Assembly: GCA_009746045.1 (NCBI GenBank)
Contig: RPFO01000080.1
Coordinates: 5,001,556-5,061,555 of the forward strand
Direction of reading: 5' to 3'
Origin: Mesostigma viride
Lineage: Eukaryota; Streptophyta; Mesostigmatophyceae; Mesostigmatales; Mesostigmataceae
Length of the DNA: 60,000 nucleotides
Both the position numbers and the translations under genes were made by a program. The notes below the pieces were generated by a model. The model searched no databases. It had not been told where the DNA came from and was given only the letters and a program-made list of their open reading frames with translations. Of the stretch, positions 30,215-39,370 are shown piece by piece. How positions within the stretch are numbered: position 1 is the stretch's first letter; every line of letters starts with the position of its first letter.

Positions 30215-32233
30215 GAGGGCGAACCCTGATCGTCAACCAACTGTTGTTCTCTAAGGTCTTGTATTATTGCCAAGCACACCCACCCAATGATGCCACCACA
30301 CAGCTCATCCAACGCCTTGGCAGCAATTTTGTCTGGAAACAGAAAGGCTTAATCTCCCACACGGTCCACGGATGGATCAACAGAGAGATGTCCTTCATGT
30401 CATGGGCGCACGGGGGCCTCGGGCTCCACAACATACAATGGCGTCTGTGGTCGCTGTACGCTAAACAAGTGATATCCGTTTTTATGGGCGTTAACACACA
30501 CCCTGGCTGCATGCTTGCACGTGAAACGCTAGCCTCTCTTTCCACCCATGCTAGTGGCACCTCGTGGCAACTGGGGGCGGGCATACTGGGCAGCACCCTT
30601 ATTTCGTACAAAGGACTCCCATGGTATTGGCAGCGCATATGGACAGGTTACAATAAGCTCAAGCCGGGTCGCCTAGTCTTTCCTACTACTAGAGAGGAGG
30701 TGGCATGGCAGCCACTCTTTTTTAATGACTTAATCACAGACGCTACTAACAAGCCCCTGGGCACTCTCCACGGACACAACCCGTATGATGGCTTTCTGCG
30801 CGCGTCACCGCCGATTGTCAGGGTGCTGGACCTCTACCTGGGGCACGGCGCTGCGTACCGACGGCTCAGCTACGACGAGGTCAGCACTTGGGTCTCCCAC
30901 ATGCCCTCCCTGCAAGCGTGGCAAACTCTTATAAGTGCGATACCAGCGGCGTGGCATGCATTGATGACTGCCCCACGCAAGCCAATTATAACCGGCGAGT
31001 GGGTTAGCTTCGACGCCGACGGAGTCACGCCTGCGTGCAAGGGTTTAGTCGTGACGGTTCTGCCACATGAGGGGCTCCAACTACAACTGCTGGACGCTAT
31101 TTCTGGCCACAATGGGTGTCTGTATCAACTATCCACCTTATATGCGTACACGCCAGCTTCCCAGTGTCACCGCATACGCGTAGTCCCATGGTCTGTGCCA
31201 AGATCTTGCATGATCCAGCCGGACCCATTATCCCCGGTTGAGAGCATTACATGGCTACACGTGGGCAACACACGGCTCGATCTACTACATCTGGACCCGG
31301 TTGAATTTGGATGGGTCTTAACCAAGGGGGACATCAGAACCAGCAAATGTATCTTTGAGTACACCGCAGATTGGGGTTATGATATCTTGTTGCATATGTA
31401 CCATCAGCCCCACCCGGGCCGAGCCCGCTGGGGAATACATTGGCCGGGCTACACTTGGGTTAAGATGATTACCCTGGCGGTAGACCACCCTCTCGTGGAC
31501 CGCAGGGCCACTGATGTACAACACCTTTTGATGCATAGGGCGATAGGGGTCTGCGCCATGCTCCACGAGCGTTTTGGTCATGATGCATCATGCCTGTGCA
31601 CGCACCCTAGTGAAACCATTGAGCACAGGTTTCTTTACTGTAATCTCCCTGGGGTTTGGACGTGGCTCATTAACATCTGGGCCGCATGGACGGCATCGCC
31701 ACCCACTCTCCCAATCAGCGTGCGTACCATCATTTTCGGTATTGCTGGCACACCAGGGTCCGAGCTTTCAGTTTCTCAAGCAGAATGGATATGGCTACGC
31801 ACTACTATGCTATACGCGATCTGGACCATACGCAACGAGACAGTCTTTAAGGTCCGCGAGGAGTATACCCGCGGCGGCGTAGTCCGGCGCTTTATATACC
31901 TATGGAATGCGGCTATGCGCCGCTACTGGCTGTTAGCTCAGGAACAACACAGGGTGTGGGACCCAGGGCCCAATAACGACAAGCCCAGCCCGCTCCAGCT
32001 TTTTCATGATCTACTGGGCCGTAATCAGGTATTCACCAGTATGCCTCATGGCGACATCACTCAGGTCCAATGGCTTCCCTGGTCTAATAACGCGCCCTAT
32101 TAGCCTTTCACCTGTCACCGCCACACGTGTGTGTGCCCACCTTCATTAGGATTCGCTGATACTCATTTCCCCTCTCACCTCTTTGGTCCATAATTGGCTA
32201 ATAAAATATACCCATTTCCCCGAAAAAAAAAAA
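30215..32233 (+). mobile_element. LINE-L copy 1, 5'-truncated, poly(A)-tailed
   Basis: It begins inside the post-RT region of a LINE ORF2 and ends with a 3' UTR and an A12-13 tail at about 32222-32234. The flanks ATGTGGCAGTTTTT at 30201-30214 and 32234-32247 form a 14-bp TSD. It is a different LINE family from LINE-B: poly(A) rather than TTAA tail, and a different protein. Confidence 0.85.
30244..32103 (+). CDS. LINE-L ORF2 C-terminal region (zf-RVT-like), 619 codons open
   Basis: This part lies downstream of the catalytic RT palm, which was lost by truncation. Early landmarks are FVWKQKGLISHTVHGWI and MSWAHGGLGLHNIQWRL, typical of the region just after the LINE RT domain. A late zinc-finger-like block, SCLCTHPSETIEHRFLYCNLPGVW (C-C-H-C spacing of the zf-RVT type), is followed by the terminal WLRTTMLYAIWTIRNETVF. 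The middle 350 residues match no family I know. It is fully open despite truncation, so the copy is young. It is probably not translated by itself. Confidence 0.82.
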   Translation: MFSKVLYYCQAHPPNDATTQLIQRLGSNFVWKQKGLISHTVHGWINREMSFMSWAHGGLGLHNIQWRLWSLYAKQVISVFMGVNTHPGCMLARETLASLSTHASGTSWQLGAGILGSTLISYKGLPWYWQRIWTGYNKLKPGRLVFPTTREEVAWQPLFFNDLITDATNKPLGTLHGHNPYDGFLRASPPIVRVLDLYLGHGAAYRRLSYDEVSTWVSHMPSLQAWQTLISAIPAAWHALMTAPRKPIITGEWVSFDADGVTPACKGLVVTVLPHEGLQLQLLDAISGHNGCLYQLSTLYAYTPASQCHRIRVVPWSVPRSCMIQPDPLSPVESITWLHVGNTRLDLLHLDPVEFGWVLTKGDIRTSKCIFEYTADWGYDILLHMYHQPHPGRARWGIHWPGYTWVKMITLAVDHPLVDRRATDVQHLLMHRAIGVCAMLHERFGHDASCLCTHPSETIEHRFLYCNLPGVWTWLINIWAAWTASPPTLPISVRTIIFGIAGTPGSELSVSQAEWIWLRTTMLYAIWTIRNETVFKVREEYTRGGVVRRFIYLWNAAMRRYWLLAQEQHRVWDPGPNNDKPSPLQLFHDLLGRNQVFTSMPHGDITQVQWLPWSNNAPY

Positions 32234-34288
32234 ATGTGGCAGTTTTTTGGCATACCTGGGTCACCTTAAGGGGAGGGGACACCCCTAAAGGGCACTTTTC
32301 TGGAAACCATACCTATGCATGTGCTAAAAATCCAATGATGATTGGGGACCATTAATATGATAAAAAAAAAATTTTCCAGCCACTTGGGGGGGGTACTAGC
32401 TCCCACAGGGCACCGGTAACGCGCTAAAAATAGAAAAAGACGCTATTCTAGTCACATTTTTCCTAGGGCAGTGGGCAAACATATTGGGACCAAATCATAT
32501 ATTCCCATATAGTTCCCTGACTTTTGAGAAATGCTACCTAATTTTGAGCACAAAATTATCATGTTTACACACATTGATGGATTTTCCCGCAAAAAGGGTA
32601 CTTTTTTAATGAAAAAAAAATTATCAAATCATAAACACATGGAATAGGGCCAAATCATATATTCCCAAATACTAGAGGTTGGGGGACATGCAGCCCCAAA
32701 TTTTCAGGTCATTCTGACAAGCGCAGCCCTATTTGATGGATATTCCTAGATTGCCACCTGTGACGAAGCTAAGGGAGGTTTTAGCTAGTATTTAACCACA
32801 CTAACACCCCTTTATACATCTAAGCCTCATGAAAACTGGCCAAACCACATACTACCATTCTCTGCACATATGGTACCTCCTATGTTCAAGGTTTGACGCC
32901 ATTCTGACAAGAACTGCCCAAGTTACAACCATTCCAAGATGGCCACCCATGTAGACGCTACAAGGAAATTAGAGTAACCATTTAGCCACACTAGCACCTC
33001 CTTCTTCATCAAAGACATCTGCAAACTGACCAAAGCACACATAATCAACTCTTGCACGCTGACGGCAACGCATGCTCAATGTGGGGTGTCATTGCGACAA
33101 GAACTGCTCAAGTTGATGGGTTTCCTATATGACCACATGACAAGGCGCTAAGGACCACTCAGTAAGTTAGTAACCCCACAGTGCCACTTAATATGCCATC
33201 CAACATGCACCAAAACCATGCAGGGTATGTTTACAAAGTACAAGGGGTGGCCACGCACCTCATATGTCTTCATCATCCCTCCAGCATGGCCAGCCTTGTA
33301 AATATGTGCATAGCCTTGACGATGGTAGCCCTAACATGCCTAAGCGGCATTTCCTATGTTTCTCCCAGGTTAGAGTGTAAGGTTGATGCCAACCAAGCTA
33401 ATCAACACAACAACACCTCCTAAACTGTCCTCCCCGGCATGGATGACAAACTGGGACTATGGAGGGCAAGGAACCAAGTAAGAACATGGTATATATAGCT
33501 TGCATGCAGTCATGCATGTCAACCATGGTTGGCTCAGCACATTGTAGTCTTGTCACATCATCATAACAAAGGAAAGCTCAAACAACCATTGGTGCCAGCT
33601 ATCTACATGCAGTCACACAAATGCAATATCTCCAACATCATCATCACTATAACACTTCCATCCCTGCACGATAAAATGCAAAGAAACCATTGGCGGCCCT
33701 TCACCGCATGAGCGCTGTGATGCCGCTGCGGCCTGTGAGGAGAGGGTGCGTCACTCTCAAACAACAAGAAGCGTCCATACGCACAACATCCTTGCCAGAA
33801 CACGTTTTATGAAATGCCTTATACCTTCCCGAAGAGCTATAGGCTGCGACTGAAGCGGCCCTGATCACGACATCAACGAAAACAATCTAAAGCTGCCAGG
33901 TATTCGACAACACAACGGCAAGCGACGGCGAGCTAGCTGGCGGAAACTGCCCAAAAAGAACGCAAAAAACCTCGAACGATGAGCTCATAGAAGAAAGCAC
34001 CGATAGCAGATAACGTTCGCGACAAATCTGTACCTTGCCCTCGTAAATCCCTCGCCCAGGCGCGCAACAACAGCCGTTCTTCCATGGACAGGTCAGACAC
34101 GCACTGCGCAGGTCTGAACAATTACTTACCGATAATGGCCGAAAATCTGGCAAAAAGCACCAGCTCGGTTTAGAATTCGATGCAACCGATATTAATGCCT
34201 GCTTCAAGGTCAGAACAGCCCCCAAAACCGCTATTTTACAGCCGCTATCATGAATTCTATTTCATTCCGCGCGACCAAAAAATTCAGA

Positions 34289-34450
34289 TTACCCCCCATG
34301 CCGATGGCATAAAAAAACAACAGCGATATTGTAAACCAGCTGATTTCCGCCACAAACTAACATCATAAACTCATATCCTTTTAGATTCGAGTAAAATTTT
34401 TGCATTTCGCCTGCCCTAGTGTGGTAGTTTCGCCTGAACGCAGTCGCCAT
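34289..34450 (-). CDS. Short conserved minus-strand ORF in the TTAA element
   Basis: Reading from the ATG at 34448-34450 just left of the palindrome, the frame gives MATAFRRNYHTRAGEMQKFY...HRHGG. The same stretch is recognisable in copy 1 (about 16860-17018, ATGGCGACGTGC...HRHGG-like end), although copy 1 has a stop early on. A GGTAAGT donor-like site further left (about 34130) could make this a first exon of a lost transposase gene. Coding status is uncertain. Confidence 0.3.
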   Translation of the reverse strand: MATAFRRNYHTRAGEMQKFYSNLKGYEFMMLVCGGNQLVYNIAVVFLCHRHGG

Positions 34451-34512
34451 GGCCACTTCCGCAAGGGGTGCGCGCACCGTGCACGTGAAATTTGTGACCT
34501 TCGGCTCCGGCG

Positions 34513-34538
34513 CGAATTTTTTGGCGCCAAAAAATTCG
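34513..34538. promoter_or_regulatory. Perfect 26-bp palindrome with E2F-type core, TTAA element copy 2
   Basis: The arms CGAATTTTTT / AAAAAATTCG are centred on GGCGCC, giving TTTTTTGGCGCCAAAAAA, a symmetric E2F/DP-type site. It lies 63 bp upstream of the minus-strand ATG and 16 bp inside the right TIR. It is conserved in copy 1 with one inserted C. Confidence 0.55.
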
Positions 34539-34612
34539 GGGGTGTCCCGTCCCCTTAACTGTTATATGGAAATAAACTAACACCCATTTCACCGGAAAAA
34601 AAATGTGGCAGT

Positions 34613-35237
34613 TGATCACCCATTGGTTGACAAGCGGGCCACCGACGTCCAGCACCTGCTTATGCATCGGGCCATCGGGGTCAATTCCCAACTACACCAC
34701 CGGTACTCCCACGCGGCGGCGTGCTTATGCAACTTTCCAGATGAAACAATTGAGCACAGATTTCTGGACTGCCAACTCGCAGGGGTTTGGCAATGGCTGC
34801 TGGGTATATGGGCCAAGTGGATGGCTATTACAGCTCCCCCCACCACCGTCACACTATCTACGGTTATTTTCGGCATCACGGGATTACGGGACGCGAGCCT
34901 CACAGCCAACCAGATGGCATGGATATGGCTACGCACGACGATGCTTCACACCATATGGCAAGTTCGCAACGAGACCGTATTCACGTTACGTGCCGCGTAC
35001 ACGAGAGGTGCCGTGGTCCGCCGGTTTATCTCCTCTTGGAACCTGGCTATGCGTCGTTACTGGCTCCTGGTGACGGAACAACACAAAGTATGGGACCCGG
35101 GCCCTAACAATGACACCCCCAGCCCACTGGAAGTCTTCCATGCACTCATGGGCATGAACCAGGTCTTTACACTTATGCCGGATGACGATATATCTACAGT
35201 ACACTGGCTACCTTGGTCGCAGGGCGTGCCTTATTAA
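34613..35237 (+). pseudogene. LINE-L ORF2 C-terminal end (diverged copy)
   Basis: It encodes VDHPLVDKRATDVQHLLMHRAIG, the zinc-finger-like ACLCNFPDETIEHRFLDCQLAGVW and WLRTTMLHTIWQVRNETVF, ending WLPWSQGVPY. It aligns with residues about 410-619 of the copy at 30244. It is open throughout but lacks an N-terminus through truncation. Confidence 0.8.
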
Positions 35238-35345
35238 TGCGGGCACCCCAATTTAGGCACAACTAGGCATTTCAGGCTATTTTTGGCATACCTGGGTCAC
35301 CTTAACTGTTATATGGAAATAAACTAACACCCATTTCACCGGAAA
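34614..35345 (+). mobile_element. LINE-L copy 3, 5'-truncated
   Basis: It holds the last 205 codons of ORF2, a 3' UTR with the intact TTAA site (35301-35304) and a short A4 tail. It is preceded by ATGTGGCAGTT (34603-34613) and followed by ATGTGGCGGT at 35346. Its protein is clearly diverged from copies 1 and 4, so it represents another subfamily. Confidence 0.82.
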
Positions 35346-36075
35346 ATGTGGCGGTGTGGCACTTTTTTTGGTAAAAATTAATGTGGCGGTGCCACCCTAA
35401 TTGACAAGGCCCCCAAGAAGCCACAAATTGGCCAAGGGGGGTACTCAAAACAAAAATAAAAGACACCATGCTGAAATTTTCCAAAAGTTGGCCCTTGGAC
35501 CCTACCTACCTAGCCCTTAGGCGCTACAGTATACCTAGCAAAACCCTGAGGTCCCAAGGGTTATAGGGGTCGACCTAGGGAGCAAAAATGATCGTCTCAG
35601 CGAGCTCTACCGTTTGAGCATATTGGTGTATGGGAAAATTCCGGTTTTCTGAAATGGGTCGTTGGCCGGCGCGACGCGATACTGGCACGACACGGCGCTG
35701 GATAGCCGAAGCCTTGTAGTGGTGGCAGACGGCAGCATACTTCCGTGCCTAGGGGCAGCACCATCTTGCGGGCACCCCCCCCCCCTCTATGGTACCTGCG
35801 AAAATTTTGACTGCAGATTTGGGTTCAGCTCGCCAAGTGCTATCAGTTTGTCCGTCAAACCGTTTCAAAATTCCGACCATACAGGGAGCTAGCAGAAAAT
35901 CCAAGTGTTTTGTTGCAAAAAACCCATATAGGCCCGGCACCCTACCTACCTACCCTTTAAGTTAACGGGTTTTGAGGCTCTGTAACTTCTTACCTAGATA
36001 CCCCCTGGGGTTGCGACCAGTGGCAAACATGCTTGTTTTCGCGAGATCTACTCGAATCCAGCATGATGTCTCGGC
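35346..36075. other. Unassigned sequence between LINE-L copies
   Basis: No convincing ORF. It holds CCTACCTACC runs at about 35499-35510 and 35940-35953, each followed by a TAGC/CCTTTAAG block and a GGTTTTGAGGC/CCCTGAGG block, suggesting a diverged internal repeat. A C10 run is at about 35777. Confidence 0.4.
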
Positions 36076-36979
36076 GCTCTCCACGGACACAAACCGTATG
36101 ATGGCTTTCTGCGCGCGTCACCGCCGATTGTCAGGGTGTTGGACCTCTACCTGGGGCACGGCGCTACGTATCGACGGCTCAGCTACGACGAGGTCAGCAC
36201 TTGGGTCTCCCACATGCCCTCCCTGCAAGCGTGGCAAACCCTTATAAGTGCGATACCAGCTGCGTGGCATGCATTGATGACTGCCCCACGCAAGCCAATT
36301 ATAACCGGCGACTGGGTTAGCTTCTACGCCGACGGAGTCACGCCTGCGTGCAAGGGTTTAGTCGTGACGGTTCTGCCACATGAGGGGCTCCAACTACAAC
36401 TGCTGGAAGCTATTTCTGGCCACAATGGGTGTCTGTATCAACTATCCACCTTATATGCGTACACGCCATCTTCCCAGTGTCACCGCATACGCGTAGTCCC
36501 ATGGTCTGTGCCACGATCTTGCATGATCCAGCCGGACCCATTATCCCCGGTTGAGAGCATTACATGGCTACACGTGGGCAACACACGGCTCGATCTACTA
36601 CATCTGGACCCGGTTGAATTTGGATGGGTCTTAACCAAGGGGGACATCAGAACCAGCAAATGTATCTTTGAGTACACCGCAGATTGGGGTTATGATATCT
36701 TGTTGCATACGTACCATCAGCCCCATCCGGGCCGAGCCCGCTGGGGAATACATTGGCCGGGCTACACTTGGGTTAAGATGATTACCCTGGCGGTAGACCA
36801 CCCTCTCGTGGACCGCAGGGCCACTGATGTACAACATCTTTTGATGCATAGGGCGATAGGGGTCTGCGCTACGCTCCACGAGCGTTTTGGTCATGATGCA
36901 TCATGCCTGTGCACGCACCCTAGTGAAACCATTGAGCACAGGTTCCTTTACTGTAATCTCCCTGGGGTTTGGACGTGGC
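36076..36979 (+). pseudogene. LINE-L copy 4, internal ORF2 fragment
   Basis: It is almost identical to 30762-31665 in copy 1, with an occasional change (for example SFYADGV for SFDADGV). It begins abruptly at CTCTCCACGG and stops at TTGGACGTGGC, where the half-LINE inserted. After that element only the TSD plus one base of LINE-L is seen before the duplicated block starts. The catalytic region and 3' end are missing. Confidence 0.85.
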
Positions 36980-39058
36980 CTTCCCATTCATGGGCACACG
37001 AGTATGCCCGAAACGAAAATGGCTGACGGCGGTATGGCTGACGGCGGAGTTCAGATCTTTTGCATCTGAGCCCCAAATTCGGTCAGACCACTCGCATTCG
37101 ATGCGCTTTTTTGAGACGCACCCGCCAGTATAATCGGTTACGGCTGAAACGCAGTATTGCGGAAGTTATCACGTGACAGGCAGCTATGACGACCTCTAAA
37201 GCAAAACGGGGTTTGGAAAAGGAGCTTACCGGCTCCCAGCCCAACCCGCTCGCCATCGTTCTTGCCCAGCCGCCTGGGCTCGCCAACCCACCGCCAGCAG
37301 CCCCATCGCCCAGCGCCTCGCCTGAGCCCAAGAAACCCTGCCACGCTCGCAACTGGAGCAAGTTCCTCCCCGGCGACCGACGCTTCGGCTGGACCGTGTG
37401 GCAAGAATTGTCGCCGCAGGAATGCATTGAGGTTCTCCAGTTCCTCGAACAGGAGCGGAAGCTCTTCGTGCCCAAGGGGGGGGCGGCTATCGACTACAAT
37501 GGAGACATGTCCTGGCTCTATGCTTTGGACGAAGTACAACAACGCCTGATTATCTTGACCAGCCAATTCCAGAGCCACCTCTCCGACCTCACCTGCACGC
37601 TCCGCACCCCAGCCCCCGCACAGCCGGCAGCCCCATCGGCTTCCTCCCTCTGCAAGGATGACCTCCGCGCAGTGCTGGAGGAGCACGTGACCTGGCCGCT
37701 GGCCGAGCAGCTGACATCGCTGAACACCACGCTCAACAAGGTCGAGGCCCGGGTCTCCAACGTGGAAACCAAGGTCGTCCACAAGCTCCAACCCCAGTTC
37801 ACGGCTCTACACACCGCGGAGCAGGCTTCGGAAAAGCATGCTACACTTGTCTCTCGCCTTAACCAGGTGGAGGGAAAGTGTGGCGTGCTCCTGAAGAAGC
37901 TTGAGGCCATCACCGCCCACACCGAGGCCCTGGCCACACAGGTCCCCAAGATAGCGGAGCAGACGGCCACCATTGCATCCCAGCCACCCCGGCAGGATGC
38001 TGGCGACCTCCCGCCGCTCTCCTACGCGGACCTGCTGCGGTCAGCGACCGCCTCCACCACCGACGCCATCGCCACAAAGCTCCAGGAGCTGGAGAACCAC
38101 CGCCAGGCCCAGCAACGGGAGGTCACCGACCGCGCTCGCCGCGAGTGCCGAGTGGTGCTACGTCGCTTCCCCCAGAAGCCAGGTGAGACGTCAACCTCTC
38201 TTGCTGACGAGCTCAAGAACCAGCTTCTTACCCTCATGGGCCTGGTAGGTGAGGTAGCACTGAGCGGGTGCCACCGCCTTCCCCACTCACGGGACAAGGC
38301 GGCTCCCCCACCAGTCCTCCTCACCTTCCCCTCCCCTGAGGATAAGCAGCGGTTCCTCTCTCGTCGCAAGCGGTTGCACGACCTCACCTGGACGCTGGAT
38401 GACGACCTCACCCCCGCTCAGCAACAGCAGCGACGCGACCTGTGGCCGGAATACCTCCGCCATAAGCAGGACCCCCAGAAGCCCAAGGTGTACTGGAGGG
38501 GCGGGGACCTGATGATCAACCACAAGATGTGGACGCCCCCAGCGGGCTAGAATAGCAATAGCCCTAGATTGTAACCCTTGGCGTCACTGCCGCTAAGGCA
38601 GCCATGCCTAGACTATTTGCCTAGCTGTGCCAACACACCTAGTCACGTGCCGCCAACGCACGGTCCACCACCAGCCATAGCCTAGTACAGCCATGCTACG
38701 CCCTGGCTATGTTTAGCCAAGCCATGCCTATAATGGGACCCCCCCATGGATGTTGCATTAAGAATTTAGCCATGCTATGCCATGCAGAGAGATGCTCTCT
38801 GTCGAGCAGCCATGTCCTAGCTCTTGTATAGCCATGCTGATCTTCCTCCCTCACAGGCATGCTCCCCCCCTTACCCGGGCATAGCGTGATAGACCATGAG
38901 GGTGCAGGTGCCCTGGTGCACCTAGAGCAAGGGTAGCTTACATTCCCACCCTTGCATGAAGTAGCCTAGGATGTATTAAAAGCCATATGCCCCTTCTCAG
39001 GGATATGCGCTACATTGACTCCCAACGGAGCGATGTTGATAATTAATTAATTAATTAA
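36980..39058 (+). mobile_element. Half-LINE (ORF1-only), complete copy
   Basis: It is bounded by TTGGACGTGGC at 36969-36979 and 39059-39069. It has a 5' region with two GGCTGACGGCGG repeats (37019-37045), an intact ORF1 (37186-38550), a 3' UTR of about 480 bp with CCATGC-rich repeats, the terminal hairpin CTCC-CAAC-GGAG (about 39019-39030) and an AATTAATT tail. No endonuclease or RT sequence lies between the ORF1 stop and the tail. The minus-strand copy at 15201-19052 has the same layout. Confidence 0.88.
37186..38550 (+). CDS. Half-LINE ORF1p: coiled-coil/RRM RNA-binding protein, 454 codons, intact
   Basis: The N-terminus (MTTSKAKRGLEKELTGSQ) is proline/serine-rich to about residue 60, then has a folded-looking stretch (DRRFGWTVWQELSPQECIEVLQFLEQERKLF). 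Residues about 155-235 carry the heptad coiled coil (VLEEHVTWPLAEQLTSLNTTLNKVEARVSNVETKV). SYADLLRSATAS then leads into the RRM-like core (RECRVVLRRFPQKPGE ... GCHRLPHSRDKAAPPPVLLTFPSPEDKQRFL), and the C-terminal domain has LDDDLTPAQQQQRRDLWPEYLRHK and WRGGDLMINHKMW. This is the L1-ORF1p (Transposase_22) plan. The protein would bind its RNA in trimers. RT must come from elsewhere, plausibly LINE-B. The full open frame suggests recent or ongoing activity. Confidence 0.87.
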   Translation: MTTSKAKRGLEKELTGSQPNPLAIVLAQPPGLANPPPAAPSPSASPEPKKPCHARNWSKFLPGDRRFGWTVWQELSPQECIEVLQFLEQERKLFVPKGGAAIDYNGDMSWLYALDEVQQRLIILTSQFQSHLSDLTCTLRTPAPAQPAAPSASSLCKDDLRAVLEEHVTWPLAEQLTSLNTTLNKVEARVSNVETKVVHKLQPQFTALHTAEQASEKHATLVSRLNQVEGKCGVLLKKLEAITAHTEALATQVPKIAEQTATIASQPPRQDAGDLPPLSYADLLRSATASTTDAIATKLQELENHRQAQQREVTDRARRECRVVLRRFPQKPGETSTSLADELKNQLLTLMGLVGEVALSGCHRLPHSRDKAAPPPVLLTFPSPEDKQRFLSRRKRLHDLTWTLDDDLTPAQQQQRRDLWPEYLRHKQDPQKPKVYWRGGDLMINHKMWTPPAG

Positions 39059-39370
39059 TTGGACGTGGCTAGACGACAGCAAGAGCTTCCATGCCATCGA
39101 ACACTGCCCGAGGTTGGTCTAATTTAAAGACTAAGCCTGCCGTCTCAGAAAAAAATGTTCTATGCTCGGAGTCCACAGAATCAGGAAGTCGGCCCGCAGG
39201 TGCCGTACAGATCCGGTAGTGACTCGTGAAGTGAAAGATTTGGGCAGATTTGGGCAGATCGGGTTTGGTCGATCCGGTCCTGGATCAGTCCGTACGCTGA
39301 AATTTGCGCGCCGTCCGTTGTACTTGAATTTTCAAGGGAAACGAATGTTGCCTCTTTCGGTAATGCAATG

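Larger units (their letters stand above)
32270..34554. mobile_element. TTAA-flanked TIR element, copy 2 (2285 bp)
   Basis: TTAA at 32266-32269 and 34555-34558 bounds an insert with ends GGGGAGGGGACACCCC and, from the other side, GGGGACGGGACACCCC. The uninterrupted paralogous site (CACC-TTAA-CTGTTATATGG) exists at 35298-35315, so the boundaries are certain to the base. Large parts are homologous to copy 1 at 15216-17123. No transposase is present. The left two-thirds holds AT-rich, non-coding, CCACA/CACTAACACC-repetitive sequence (for example CTAACACC-CTT near 32808, 32990 and 33180). Confidence 0.88.
32248..34602 (+). mobile_element. LINE-L copy 2, very short 3' UTR fragment split by a TTAA element
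   Basis: The pieces are 32248-32265 and 34559-34602. Joined, they equal the LINE-L 3' end seen at 35281-35345 (GGCATACCTGGGTCACC, TTAA, CTGTTATATGGAAATAAAC ...CACCGG) plus an A8 tail. It is preceded by ATGTGGCAGTT (32234-32244) and followed by the same word (34603-34613). Confidence 0.8.

Noticed and set aside
37083-38523. Minus-strand frames of 130-217 codons opposite the half-LINE ORF1
   Set aside because: The intact plus-strand ORF1 with coiled coil and RRM explains the locus. The antisense frames are by-products of its codon usage.
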